A stretch of 64,000 bases of DNA from Pseudomonas sp. MRSN 12121 (GTDB taxonomy: Bacteria; Pseudomonadota; Gammaproteobacteria; Pseudomonadales; Pseudomonadaceae). Numbering within the stretch: position 1 is the first letter of the stretch; the number at the start of each line of letters is the position of its first letter. A program made the position numbers and the translations under genes. The stretch covers positions 2,565,388 to 2,629,387 of the forward strand of contig NZ_CP010892.1 in assembly GCF_000931465.1 (NCBI RefSeq), read 5' to 3'. The notes under the pieces are model-generated. The model saw only the letters and a program-made list of their open reading frames with translations, had not been told where the DNA came from and ran no database searches. Positions 25,701 to 33,437 of the stretch are shown here, one piece after another.

Positions 25701-26420
25701 TCAGGTCCGGGGACGGTCGAACCACTCCAGCGCGGTGCGCCAGATGCAGATGCCCAGGAAGTACGCGGACATCGCCAGCCACAGGCCCATCACCCAGGGG
25801 CCATTGTAGGGATGGTTGATCACCAGCGACAGGCTGCACAGCAGCCAGATGGCGGTCACCGCGATATTCACCGGCATGAACCGGCGCACGCGGAACGGGT
25901 GGAGGAACTTCATCCGGGTCAGGGTCAGCAGCGCCAGGACCACGATGCTCGCAAGGGTCAGCCAGGGTGTCGGGGCAATGATGTACAGGGCCAGCGCCAC
26001 CACGTTCCAGGCCGCGGGAAAACCGACGAAATAGTTGTCCTTGCTCTTCATGTTGACGTTGCAGAAGCAGAACAGCGACGACACCAGGATCACCGAGGTC
26101 GCCAGCAGCGCGCTGTACTCCGGCAGCGGGATATAGCGATAGATGAACAACGCCGGGATGAACACATAGGTCAGGTAGTCGATCACCAGGTCCAGCACCG
26201 AACCGTCGAAATGCGGCAGCACCGACTGCACATTGACCTTGCGCGCCAGCGAGCCGTCCACCCCGTCGACGATCAGCGCCACGCCCAGCCACAGCAGGCA
26301 GGCCTTGGGCTGGTTGTCGAACAGCGCCAGGGTGGCGAGAAAGGCCGTGACCACGCCGGTGGCGGTGAAACCATGGGCGCCCCAGGCTTTGAGGCTGGCG
26401 ATGTGTCGGGTCGTTATCAC
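25701..26420 (-). CDS. pcs: Phosphatidylcholine synthase
   Basis: 239 residues, the usual Pcs length, with about eight membrane segments. The CDP-alcohol phosphotransferase motif is present as DGVDGSLARKVNV...FDGSVLDLVIDY (residues 52-81). Pcs condenses choline with CDP-diacylglycerol to make phosphatidylcholine in one step in the inner membrane; it is known in P. aeruginosa and rhizobia. The downstream DUF2784 gene is closely spaced. Confidence 0.88.
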   Translation of the reverse strand: MITTRHIASLKAWGAHGFTATGVVTAFLATLALFDNQPKACLLWLGVALIVDGVDGSLARKVNVQSVLPHFDGSVLDLVIDYLTYVFIPALFIYRYIPLPEYSALLATSVILVSSLFCFCNVNMKSKDNYFVGFPAAWNVVALALYIIAPTPWLTLASIVVLALLTLTRMKFLHPFRVRRFMPVNIAVTAIWLLCSLSLVINHPYNGPWVMGLWLAMSAYFLGICIWRTALEWFDRPRT

Positions 26421-26684
26421 GGGCGTTCTCCAGGCAATGGAACCGGCCGCGCGACGCCCCGGCGAGAAGCGCGGGGCTGGTCGAAAACCTGGCCGGATTG
26501 CATCTATCGACCGGGCCGGCGGCGAGAAGGTTCACCGTTGCCGGCGTCTTTGTCGGGGCGCTGGCGGGCGTGTCCACAGGCAGTGCGCCGCCAGCGCCAG
26601 CGACGGTTTCCTAAGACTGTAGCCAGTGTTTGGCGAGGGCGGGGCTGGTGCCCGGGAATTTCTTCGCCGCGTTGCCCGGGCGGC

Positions 26685-27539
26685 TTACTGCGCGGGTTCC
26701 TGCCGGCGCTGTGTCCGGGCCGCGGGCTTGGGCGCACGCACCAGCGGCCAGAACAGTTCCTGCTGCCAGCTGATGGGGCGCAGGTCCTCGATGCCATAGG
26801 CCGCCGGTCGGCGGCGGGTGATTTTCGCGGTGCCGAACAGCACGTCCCAGAAGAACAGCAGGTTGCCGAAATTGCCTTTGTAGTGGGTCACTCCGTCGCC
26901 GGCGTTCAAGCCGTGATGCGCGGCATGGGTGGACGGCGTCGAGATGATCCGCTCCAGCAGCCACATCAACGGGCGCAGGGCGCGAACGCGGTAGAGCCTG
27001 TCGTCCCAGGCGACGCTGCTGTGGGCGGCGAAGATCACCGTCATCTTGACGATCAGGTAGCCGTAGTAGACCGGCGCCAGGCCCAGGTAGACGAGGACGC
27101 CGGAGAGCCAGATGCCCGGCATCAGCAGGTAGTAGAAGCTGTTGTTGCGGTAGACGATGCGGATGCTCATGTATGGCGCCGAATGGTGCGCGCGGTGCAG
27201 GGCGTAGAGGAACGGCACGCGGTGGGTCAGGCGATGCCACCAGTACTGGGTCATGTCGTCGAGTAGCAGGAACAGCGCCGCGCCGGCCATCCAGTGCAGC
27301 CCCGCCAGGCTGTTTTTCAACGAGGGCGCCACCGCGTCGAGCAGCAGGGTGCAGAGGAACATCACCAGGGGAAAGGTCACCCCCAGCAACAGCGACGAAC
27401 CGATGATTTCGATCAGCGCGTCGCGGCGCTGGCCCCGGGGTTGGCGAAAGCAGGCACAGGCGGTTTCCAGCAGCACGAAGCCGAGGAAGATCCCGGCCAC
27501 GATCAGCAGCGGATGGTTGGCGAGCAGGGTGGTATTCAT
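26685..27539 (-). CDS. Sterol desaturase / fatty acid hydroxylase family protein
   Basis: 284 residues from the ATG at 27539. Integral membrane di-iron oxygenase: histidine boxes HRLTH (DDMTQYWWHRLTHRVPFLY), HRAHH and HAAHH (STHAAHHGLN), with several hydrophobic segments between. Such enzymes hydroxylate or desaturate lipid chains; the substrate is unknown. Divergent from the decayed AraC gene at 27591, with only about 50 bases between, which is the arrangement of a regulator and its target. Confidence 0.87.
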   Translation of the reverse strand: MNTTLLANHPLLIVAGIFLGFVLLETACACFRQPRGQRRDALIEIIGSSLLLGVTFPLVMFLCTLLLDAVAPSLKNSLAGLHWMAGAALFLLLDDMTQYWWHRLTHRVPFLYALHRAHHSAPYMSIRIVYRNNSFYYLLMPGIWLSGVLVYLGLAPVYYGYLIVKMTVIFAAHSSVAWDDRLYRVRALRPLMWLLERIISTPSTHAAHHGLNAGDGVTHYKGNFGNLLFFWDVLFGTAKITRRRPAAYGIEDLRPISWQQELFWPLVRAPKPAARTQRRQEPAQ

Positions 27540-27590
27540 GGCAATCTCGAGTCGGGCCCGACCTGGGCATGGCCCGAACAATAAGAAACC

Positions 27591-28567
27591 ATGAGCCGTC
27601 CCGACCCTATGCGCGAACTGGACAAAAACACTGGAGAAGCGGCCAATCCGCCGCTGCGCCGTTTTCATCGCGGCCACCTCGGCCGCGTGCTCGAGCGGCT
27701 GCTGCAGCGCCAGACCCGTGGCGATCGCCAGGACTACAACCTGCTGGAACTGGAACAGCTGTGGCGGCTGGCGGCGCAGCACGACCCGGCCATCGGCCTG
27801 CACCTGTTCGCCGAATTCACCCCGCAGGACCTGCACGTGCTGGCCTACCTCTGCCTGTATTGCCCCGATGTGCGCGGCGCCATGCAGTGCTGGGCGGACT
27901 ACGCGGTGCTGGCCTCGGACATGGACAGCCTCAAGCTGGTCCGCGACGGCGATCTGCTCGGCGCGCAATTGTGCATCGACGCCCCGCCGGGCTGACCCGC
28001 TACGTGACCGAGCATTACTGCGTGATGGCCCTGACCCAGATGCGCCGCGGCACCGGCCGGGCGGTCGTGCCGGTGCGTGCCTGCTTCAGCCATCCGCGGC
28101 CGGCCTACCACGACCAATACCGCCCATGGTTCGGCGATAACCTGGCATTCGATTGTGCGCACAGCTGCCTGTACTACGACCAGGCCACCCTGGACTTGCC
28201 GCTGTCGAGCCGCCACGCCGGCATGGAGGAGTTGCTGCGCAGCGAGCTGGACCGCCGGCTGGCCCAGCGCCTGCAACTGAGCGGCTGGAGCGGCAAGGTC
28301 GCGGCCACCATGCGCGAGAGCCTGGCCCGCGGCGTGGTGCCCAGCCTGGAAAACCAGGCCGAGGCGCTGTACCAGAGCCCGCGCACCCTGCGGCGGCGCC
28401 TGGAAGAGCAGGGCCTGACGTTTCGCCAGTTGCTCGACCAGGTCCGCGCCGAGCTGGAGCAGCAACTGGAGTTTCTCGGCGAGAGCCGTGCGCGGATGGC
28501 CAGCCAGCTGGGGTATGGCGACCTGGCCGCGTACCTGCATGCCCGCAAGCGTTGGCAGCGGCGTTGA
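27591..28567 (+). pseudogene. AraC-family regulator, frameshifted
   Basis: The first frame (27591-27995) gives an Arabinose_bd-type N-terminal domain (LEQLWRLAAQHDPAIGLHLFAEFTPQDLHVLAYLCLY) and stops after IDAPPG. The match continues in another frame from about 27986 (GLTRYVTEHYCVMALTQM) to the HTH region (YQSPRTLRRRLEEQGLTFRQLLDQVR). A missing C in the run at 27982-27985 (GCCCCG for GCCCCCG) would join them. The C-terminus is also abnormal: it ends QRR at 28567, while a second shift near 28560 would read LTRHWDSMEE to 28605, close to the family's usual ending. Two disruptions suggest true decay rather than one sequencing error. Confidence 0.75.
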
Positions 28568-28675
28568 CCCGTCATTGGGATTCCATGGAGGAATCCACTG
28601 CATAAAAAACATGAATTTTATTTATCGGAATCCAACCTGTAGCGTGGCCCCGTCCCTGATCGATGGAGCGCCCCG

Positions 28676-29917
28676 ATGTCCACCCCGCCGACCCCGTCTG
28701 CCGTCGAACGCTACTGGCAACGCAACCTCGCGGTGTGCGCCCTGGGGGCGTTCACCACCATTGTCGCCATGACCCTGCTGCTGCCGTTCCTGCCGCTGTA
28801 TGTCGAGCAACTGGGCGTCAGCGACCCGGCGGCGATTGTCCAGTGGTCGGGCGTGGCCTTTGGCGCGACCTTTCTGTCGGCAGCGCTTACCGCGCCCTTG
28901 TGGGGCCGCCTGGGCGACCGCTACGGGCGCAAGCTGATGCTGATCCGCGCCAGCCTCGGCATGGCCGTGGCCATGTCACTGATCGGCCTGGCGGAGAATG
29001 TCTGGCAACTGGTGCTGTTGCGCCTGCTGGCGGGGTTGCTCGGCGGCTATGCCTCGGGGGCGACCATCCTGGTCGCCACGCAGACTCCCAAGGCCCGTTC
29101 CGGCTGGGCGCTGGGCGTGTTGTCCTCGGGGATCATGGCCGGCAGCCTGGCCGGGCCGCTGATCGGTGGCCTGCTGCCGCCGCTGATCGGCATCCGCAAT
29201 ACCTTCTTCATGGCCGGGGCGGTGATCTTCGTGACGTTCCTGGCGACCACCTTTCTGTTGCGCGAGGCCCCGCGCGAGCCGCGCCAGGCCTTGCTAAAAG
29301 GCCTGGCGCCAGCGCCGGGCTGGGCGGCGGTGAAGGACAAGAAAGCGCTGCTGAGCATGTTCGCGGTGGCCTGCCTGCTGATGTTCGCGACCCTGTCCAT
29401 CGAGCCGATCATCACCGTCTACCTGCAGGAACTGCGGGCCCAGAACGTCACCCTGATGGCAGGCCTGGTGCTGTCCGCGGCAGCCCTGGGCAGCATCATT
29501 TCCGCGTCGCAACTGGGCAAGCTGGCCGACCGTGTCGGTCACTGGCGGGTGCTTACCGTCTGCCTGGCCGTGGCGGCGCTGCTGCTGATTCCCCAGGCGC
29601 TGGTCAGCGCGCCGTGGCAACTGGTGCTGCTGCGCTTTCTCATGGGCCTGGCCCTGGGCGGCCTGCTGCCTTGCATCTCCAGCATCATTCGCCACTCGGT
29701 GCCGGACAACATCGCCGGGCGGATGCTCGGCTACTCGACATCGAGCCAGTACGTCGGCCAGGTGCTCGGCCCCCTGGCCGGGGGCTTTGTCGGCGGGCAC
29801 CTGGGCATGCGCACGGTGTTTGTCGGCACCTGCGGTGTCATGGCGGTGTGCGCCTTCGTCAGCTGGTGGTTCGGCTCCGAGCGAGCTGCCGCGGCGCTGG
29901 ACGGCGAGGCGGGCTAG
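28676..29917 (+). CDS. MFS multidrug efflux transporter (MdtG-like)
   Basis: 413 residues, twelve predicted membrane helices. The Drug:H+ antiporter motif A is present after TM2 (GRLGDRYGRKLML), and motif-C-like LGVLSSGIMAGSLAGPLIGG lies in TM5. The overall pattern resembles E. coli MdtG. Probably exports hydrophobic drugs; substrates unknown. GGAG eight bases before the ATG. Its stop overlaps by four bases the stop of the convergent TetR gene. Confidence 0.85.
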   Translation: MSTPPTPSAVERYWQRNLAVCALGAFTTIVAMTLLLPFLPLYVEQLGVSDPAAIVQWSGVAFGATFLSAALTAPLWGRLGDRYGRKLMLIRASLGMAVAMSLIGLAENVWQLVLLRLLAGLLGGYASGATILVATQTPKARSGWALGVLSSGIMAGSLAGPLIGGLLPPLIGIRNTFFMAGAVIFVTFLATTFLLREAPREPRQALLKGLAPAPGWAAVKDKKALLSMFAVACLLMFATLSIEPIITVYLQELRAQNVTLMAGLVLSAAALGSIISASQLGKLADRVGHWRVLTVCLAVAALLLIPQALVSAPWQLVLLRFLMGLALGGLLPCISSIIRHSVPDNIAGRMLGYSTSSQYVGQVLGPLAGGFVGGHLGMRTVFVGTCGVMAVCAFVSWWFGSERAAAALDGEAG

Positions 29918-30531
29918 CGGCCACGCCGCGCGCTGCGCTCGACCATGGCGACAATGCTCTCGAACAATTCGTCGCGGGCCTGCTCGCGGCTGATTTCTCC
30001 GGTGGCCGCCGCGTGGGACAGGGCTTCGGCCGCCCCCAGCATGGCCCGCAGGCCCGCTGTCGCGATGTGCCCGGGCACCGCGAAGGGGGCGAGGGCGCTG
30101 CGGCATTTTTCCAGGAAGATCCGCTCGTACTCCTCCTTGATGCGCGCCAGTTCCGGTGAACTGGCCAGTGCGGCGATCACCCCGGGGATCTCCCGGCCCT
30201 GGGTCAGCACGCAGTCGACATAAGCGCTGGCGATGACGCTCGCGCGGCTGGCCAGGGTCGCTTCGGCGTTGACCAGGGCAGCATCCAGCAGCAGGGTCTG
30301 GCGGGCGTCGAAATCCTGGTACAGCGCCGCCAGGAGCCCGGCGCGGGTGACGAAATGGTCATAGACCACCGGCTTGGTCACCCCGGCCAGCTCGGCGAGC
30401 CGTCCCAGGGTCAGGGCTTCGGTGCCTTCGGCACCGATCAGTTGCCAGGCCGTTTCCAGCAACTGCTGCAGGCGTTCTTCCCGCGACAGGCGGCGGCGGG
30501 GGGATGGAACCTCGGGTGGGGTGCTTGACAT
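29914..30531 (-). CDS. TetR-family transcriptional regulator
   Basis: 205 residues. N-terminal HTH: LSREERLQQLLETAWQLIGAEGTEALTLGRLAELAGVTKPVVYDHFVTRAGLLAALY. The C-terminal ligand domain is helical. Start at 30531; a long open frame above it crosses the control region and is not used. Divergent from the NAD(P)H oxidoreductase at 30626, with a strong dyad operator between, so it most likely represses that gene and itself in response to an electrophile or quinone. The MFS gene it converges with may not be under its control. Confidence 0.87.
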   Translation of the reverse strand: MSSTPPEVPSPRRRLSREERLQQLLETAWQLIGAEGTEALTLGRLAELAGVTKPVVYDHFVTRAGLLAALYQDFDARQTLLLDAALVNAEATLASRASVIASAYVDCVLTQGREIPGVIAALASSPELARIKEEYERIFLEKCRSALAPFAVPGHIATAGLRAMLGAAEALSHAAATGEISREQARDELFESIVAMVERSARRGR

Positions 30532-30534
30532 GCT

Positions 30535-30581
30535 TATATACCAAAAGTAACTTACTGTTCGTAACTTACCGAAAGTATATA
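30535..30581. promoter_or_regulatory. TetR operator region, nested dyads
   Basis: Two copies of the odd palindrome GTAA-C-TTAC (30547-30555 and 30561-30569), 14 bases apart, are flanked by TATATAC (30535-30541) and its complement GTATATA (30575-30581). All are symmetric about 30558, between the divergent TetR and oxidoreductase starts. Likely operator overlapping both promoters; inferred from symmetry. Confidence 0.7.
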
Positions 30582-30625
30582 GGGCTCGGTTGCGGCCCTC
30601 AATCCATTGGCTGGAGGTATTCGCC

Positions 30626-31237
30626 ATGCACGCCTTGATCGTCGTTGCCCACCACGACTCCCGTTCCCTCACCCATAGCCTCGCGGCCCAGGTGGCCGAG
30701 GGCCTGGGGCCGTCACATTCGTTCGAGATCGCCGACCTGTTCGCCGAAGCCTTCGACCCCCGCTTCAACCTGGCGGACCATGCGGTGCATCGCCGCCAGG
30801 CACCGCCGCCGGCCGACGTGCTGGCCGAGCAGGCGCGCATCGACCGCGCCGATGCGCTGGTGCTGGTCTATCCGGTGTACTGGTGGTCGATGCCGGCGCT
30901 GCTCAAGGGCTGGATCGACCGGGTGTTTGCCAATGGCTGGGCGTTCGATTTCAACCTGCAGGCCAATACCTTCGAGAAGCAACTCGGGCACCTGCGGGTG
31001 CACTTGCTCGGGGTCGCCGGGGCCGATGCCGGCACTTACGGGCGCCATGGTTACGCCGCGGCGATGAAGGCCCAGATCGACCATGGGATCTTCGACTACT
31101 GCGGCGCGCAGGTGCTGACCTCGGAACTGTTGCTGGAGTCGGAAAGCCGGGACCCGCAACAGCACCTGCGCACGGCCCGGGCCATCGGTCGCGGGCTGTT
31201 CGCCGGCCAGGCGGCCGTGGCGGGGCTGCTGGGGTAA
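30626..31237 (+). CDS. NAD(P)H dehydrogenase (quinone)-like flavoprotein
   Basis: 203 residues. Flavodoxin-like fold of the NQO1/KefF family: MHALIVVAHHDSRSLTHSLA at the N-terminus (FMN phosphate loop), DALVLVYPVYWWSMPALLKGWIDRVFANGWAF around residue 75-105, and GVAGADAGTYGRHGY. Cytoplasmic two-electron reduction of quinones is likely. GGAGG eight bases before the ATG. Divergent from its TetR regulator. Confidence 0.88.
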   Translation: MHALIVVAHHDSRSLTHSLAAQVAEGLGPSHSFEIADLFAEAFDPRFNLADHAVHRRQAPPPADVLAEQARIDRADALVLVYPVYWWSMPALLKGWIDRVFANGWAFDFNLQANTFEKQLGHLRVHLLGVAGADAGTYGRHGYAAAMKAQIDHGIFDYCGAQVLTSELLLESESRDPQQHLRTARAIGRGLFAGQAAVAGLLG

Positions 31238-31291
31238 AAGGCCTGTGCCCGCGCGACATCCCGGTCGCGCGGCGCACTATGCTTCGGGCTG

Positions 31292-31609
31292 CTATTGCCC
31301 GGCAGGCAGGGTTTGCTGGGTAAGGATCGCCCTGGCCAGGTCTTCATCGCTGGCGTTGAGCCCCGGGTTTTCCTGGCGGATTTTCTGCAACACCGACTCC
31401 AGGTAGACACCGCGGATGGTGCCGCCGCTGGCAACGAAACTGCTGGCATCGTCACGGGCGGGGATCACCCGCTTATCGTCCTTGAAGGTCGAGTACAGCG
31501 AGGCGGAAACCCCGGCCGAGGTAGCGACATCGCCCGCGTCGACACGGGCCATGGCCGAACCTGCGGGCAGACAGAGCAACAACGAGGAAACGAGCAATAG
31601 GCGGCGCAT
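31292..31609 (-). CDS. DUF2388 periplasmic protein
   Basis: 105 residues with a signal peptide (RRLLLVSSLLLCLPAGSAMA, cut near residue 21). The mature part matches DUF2388: VDAGDVATSAGVSASLYSTFKDDKRVIPARDDASSFVASGGTIRGVYLESVLQ, ending ASDEDLARAIL. The family is common in Pseudomonas, often in several copies, and its role is unknown. GGAGG eight bases upstream of the ATG. Confidence 0.84.
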   Translation of the reverse strand: MRRLLLVSSLLLCLPAGSAMARVDAGDVATSAGVSASLYSTFKDDKRVIPARDDASSFVASGGTIRGVYLESVLQKIRQENPGLNASDEDLARAILTQQTLPAGQ

Positions 31610-31771
31610 GAGGGCGTCCTCCAACAGCGTGGGCGGAAAGGAAGTACCACATAACCTAGGATGCGCGGCGCCACGGTGGAGTTCCCTGGACGCCCGGCGC
31701 GCCGCCGGCCGGGCGTTCATGCCGCCTCTGCAACCCCCGGCATTGCGCCAGGGGTGGCGGTCAGCGGTGGC

Positions 31772-33145
31772 TCAGCTCACCACGCGATAGCACGGCACGT
31801 AGGCCGCGCCGCCCGGCAGCTTCATCCGGTGCTGCTGGACGAACGCGTGCAGCAACTGGTCCAGCGGCTGCATGATCGCCGGGTCGCCGTGGATTTCGTA
31901 CGGGCCTTTTTCCTCGATCAGGCGGATGCCTTTGTCCTTGACGTTGCCGGCGACGATGCCGGAGAACGCGCGGCGCAGGTTGGCCGCCAGTTCGTGGGAC
32001 GGCAGCCCGTGGTTCAACGCCAGGCTGGCCATGTTGGCGTGGGTCGGGTCGAACGGGCGCTGGAAGCCTTCGTCGATCTTCAGCAGCCAGTTGAAGTGGA
32101 AGGCGTCGTTGCGTTCGCGGCGGAACTGCTTGACCTCTTTCAGGCCCTCGGTCATCTGCCGGGCGACTTCGGCCGGGTCGTCGATGATGATCCGGTACAG
32201 GCCGTGGGCCGCCTCGCCCAGGGTCGCGCCGACGAAGGCATGCAGCTGCTCCAGGTAGGGCGCGGCGCTTTTCGGCCCGGTGAGGATCACCGGGAACGGC
32301 AGGTCGCGGTTGTCCGGGTGCATGAGGATGCCCAGCAGGTAGAGGAACTCTTCGGCGGTGCCGGCGCCGCCCGGGAAGATGATGATGCCGTGGCCGACGC
32401 GGACGAAGGCTTCCAGGCGTTTCTCGATGTCCGGCAGGATCACCAGTTCGTTGACGATCGGGTTCGGCGCCTCGGCGGCGATGATCCCCGGCTCGGTCAG
32501 GCCCAGGTAGCGGCTGCCGCTCATGCGCTGCTTGGCGTGGGCGATGGTCGCGCCCTTCATCGGGCCCTTCATCACGCCCGGGCCGCAACCGGTGCAGATG
32601 TCCAGTTTGCGCAGGCCCAGCTCGTGGCCGACCTTCTTGGTGTACTGGTATTCCTCGGTGCTGATCGAGTGGCCGCCCCAGCACACCACCATTTTCGGCT
32701 CCACGCCCGGACGCAGGGTGCGGGCATTGCGCAGCAGGTGGAAGACGTAGTCGGTGATGCCCTGGGAGCTGTCCAGGTCGATGCGCTGGCTGGCCAGCTC
32801 GCTTTCGGTGTAGACGATGTCGCGCAGGGCGCTGAACAGCATTTCCCGGGTGCTGGCGATCATCTCGCCGTCGACGAAGGCGTCGGCCGGGGCGTTCAGC
32901 AGTTCCAGGCGCACGCCGCGGTCCTGCTGGTGGATACGGACTTCGAAATCCTTGTAGGCGTCGAGAATGGTCTTGGCGTTGTCGACGTGGGCGCCGGTGT
33001 TGAGGATGGCCAGGGCGCACTGGCGGAACAGGGTGTAGATACTGCCGGAGCCGGCTTCGCTGAGTTGCTGTACTTCACGTTGGGACAAAGTCTCCAGGCT
33101 GCCCTTGGGGCTGACCGAAGCGTTGATGACTTGTCTTGGTTGCAT
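31772..33145 (-). CDS. ppnN: Pyrimidine/purine nucleotide 5'-monophosphate nucleosidase PpnN (LOG family)
   Basis: 457 residues, matching the three-part PpnN (YgdH): an N-terminal DUF4478-type region (SPKGSLETLSQREVQQLSEAG), a central LOG domain with CTGCGPGVMKGPMKGA and the signature FPGGAGTAEEF (about residue 255), and a C-terminal DUF3412-type domain ending KLPGGAAYVPCYRV. It splits nucleoside monophosphates into base and ribose 5-phosphate and is stimulated by (p)ppGpp in E. coli. Start at 33145; an in-frame extension upstream lacks family similarity. Confidence 0.9.
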   Translation of the reverse strand: MQPRQVINASVSPKGSLETLSQREVQQLSEAGSGSIYTLFRQCALAILNTGAHVDNAKTILDAYKDFEVRIHQQDRGVRLELLNAPADAFVDGEMIASTREMLFSALRDIVYTESELASQRIDLDSSQGITDYVFHLLRNARTLRPGVEPKMVVCWGGHSISTEEYQYTKKVGHELGLRKLDICTGCGPGVMKGPMKGATIAHAKQRMSGSRYLGLTEPGIIAAEAPNPIVNELVILPDIEKRLEAFVRVGHGIIIFPGGAGTAEEFLYLLGILMHPDNRDLPFPVILTGPKSAAPYLEQLHAFVGATLGEAAHGLYRIIIDDPAEVARQMTEGLKEVKQFRRERNDAFHFNWLLKIDEGFQRPFDPTHANMASLALNHGLPSHELAANLRRAFSGIVAGNVKDKGIRLIEEKGPYEIHGDPAIMQPLDQLLHAFVQQHRMKLPGGAAYVPCYRVVS

Positions 33146-33437
33146 TCTGGATTCCTTGAAAGCGGGACCACCGGCCCTTGCGGGCCCATGGCTTGAGAAT
33201 AGTGGGCGGCGCTGTGCCTGCCGGGAAATCATTGTCCTAGGCTTCGTGGCGCGAAGGCAAATGACATTGCCAGGCGCAGGCGGCGTTCGGGCGTTGACCG
33301 CTTGGCGACGGGCGGTCCGACGCCAAGGCGATCGGCATGGCCCTTGACTATGCTCAGCTCAGTCACCCACATGGCTGGTGAGCGCCACCTGGCGCCAGCG
33401 GTGCCAGTCCCGTCACAACAGCAGGGAGTGCGTGAAC

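Noticed and set aside
24687-27266. An 859-codon forward frame opposite four minus-strand genes
   Set aside because: Low-complexity Gln/His/Gly-rich translation typical of a shadow; the minus strand encodes recognisable Pcs, DUF2784 and hydroxylase proteins.
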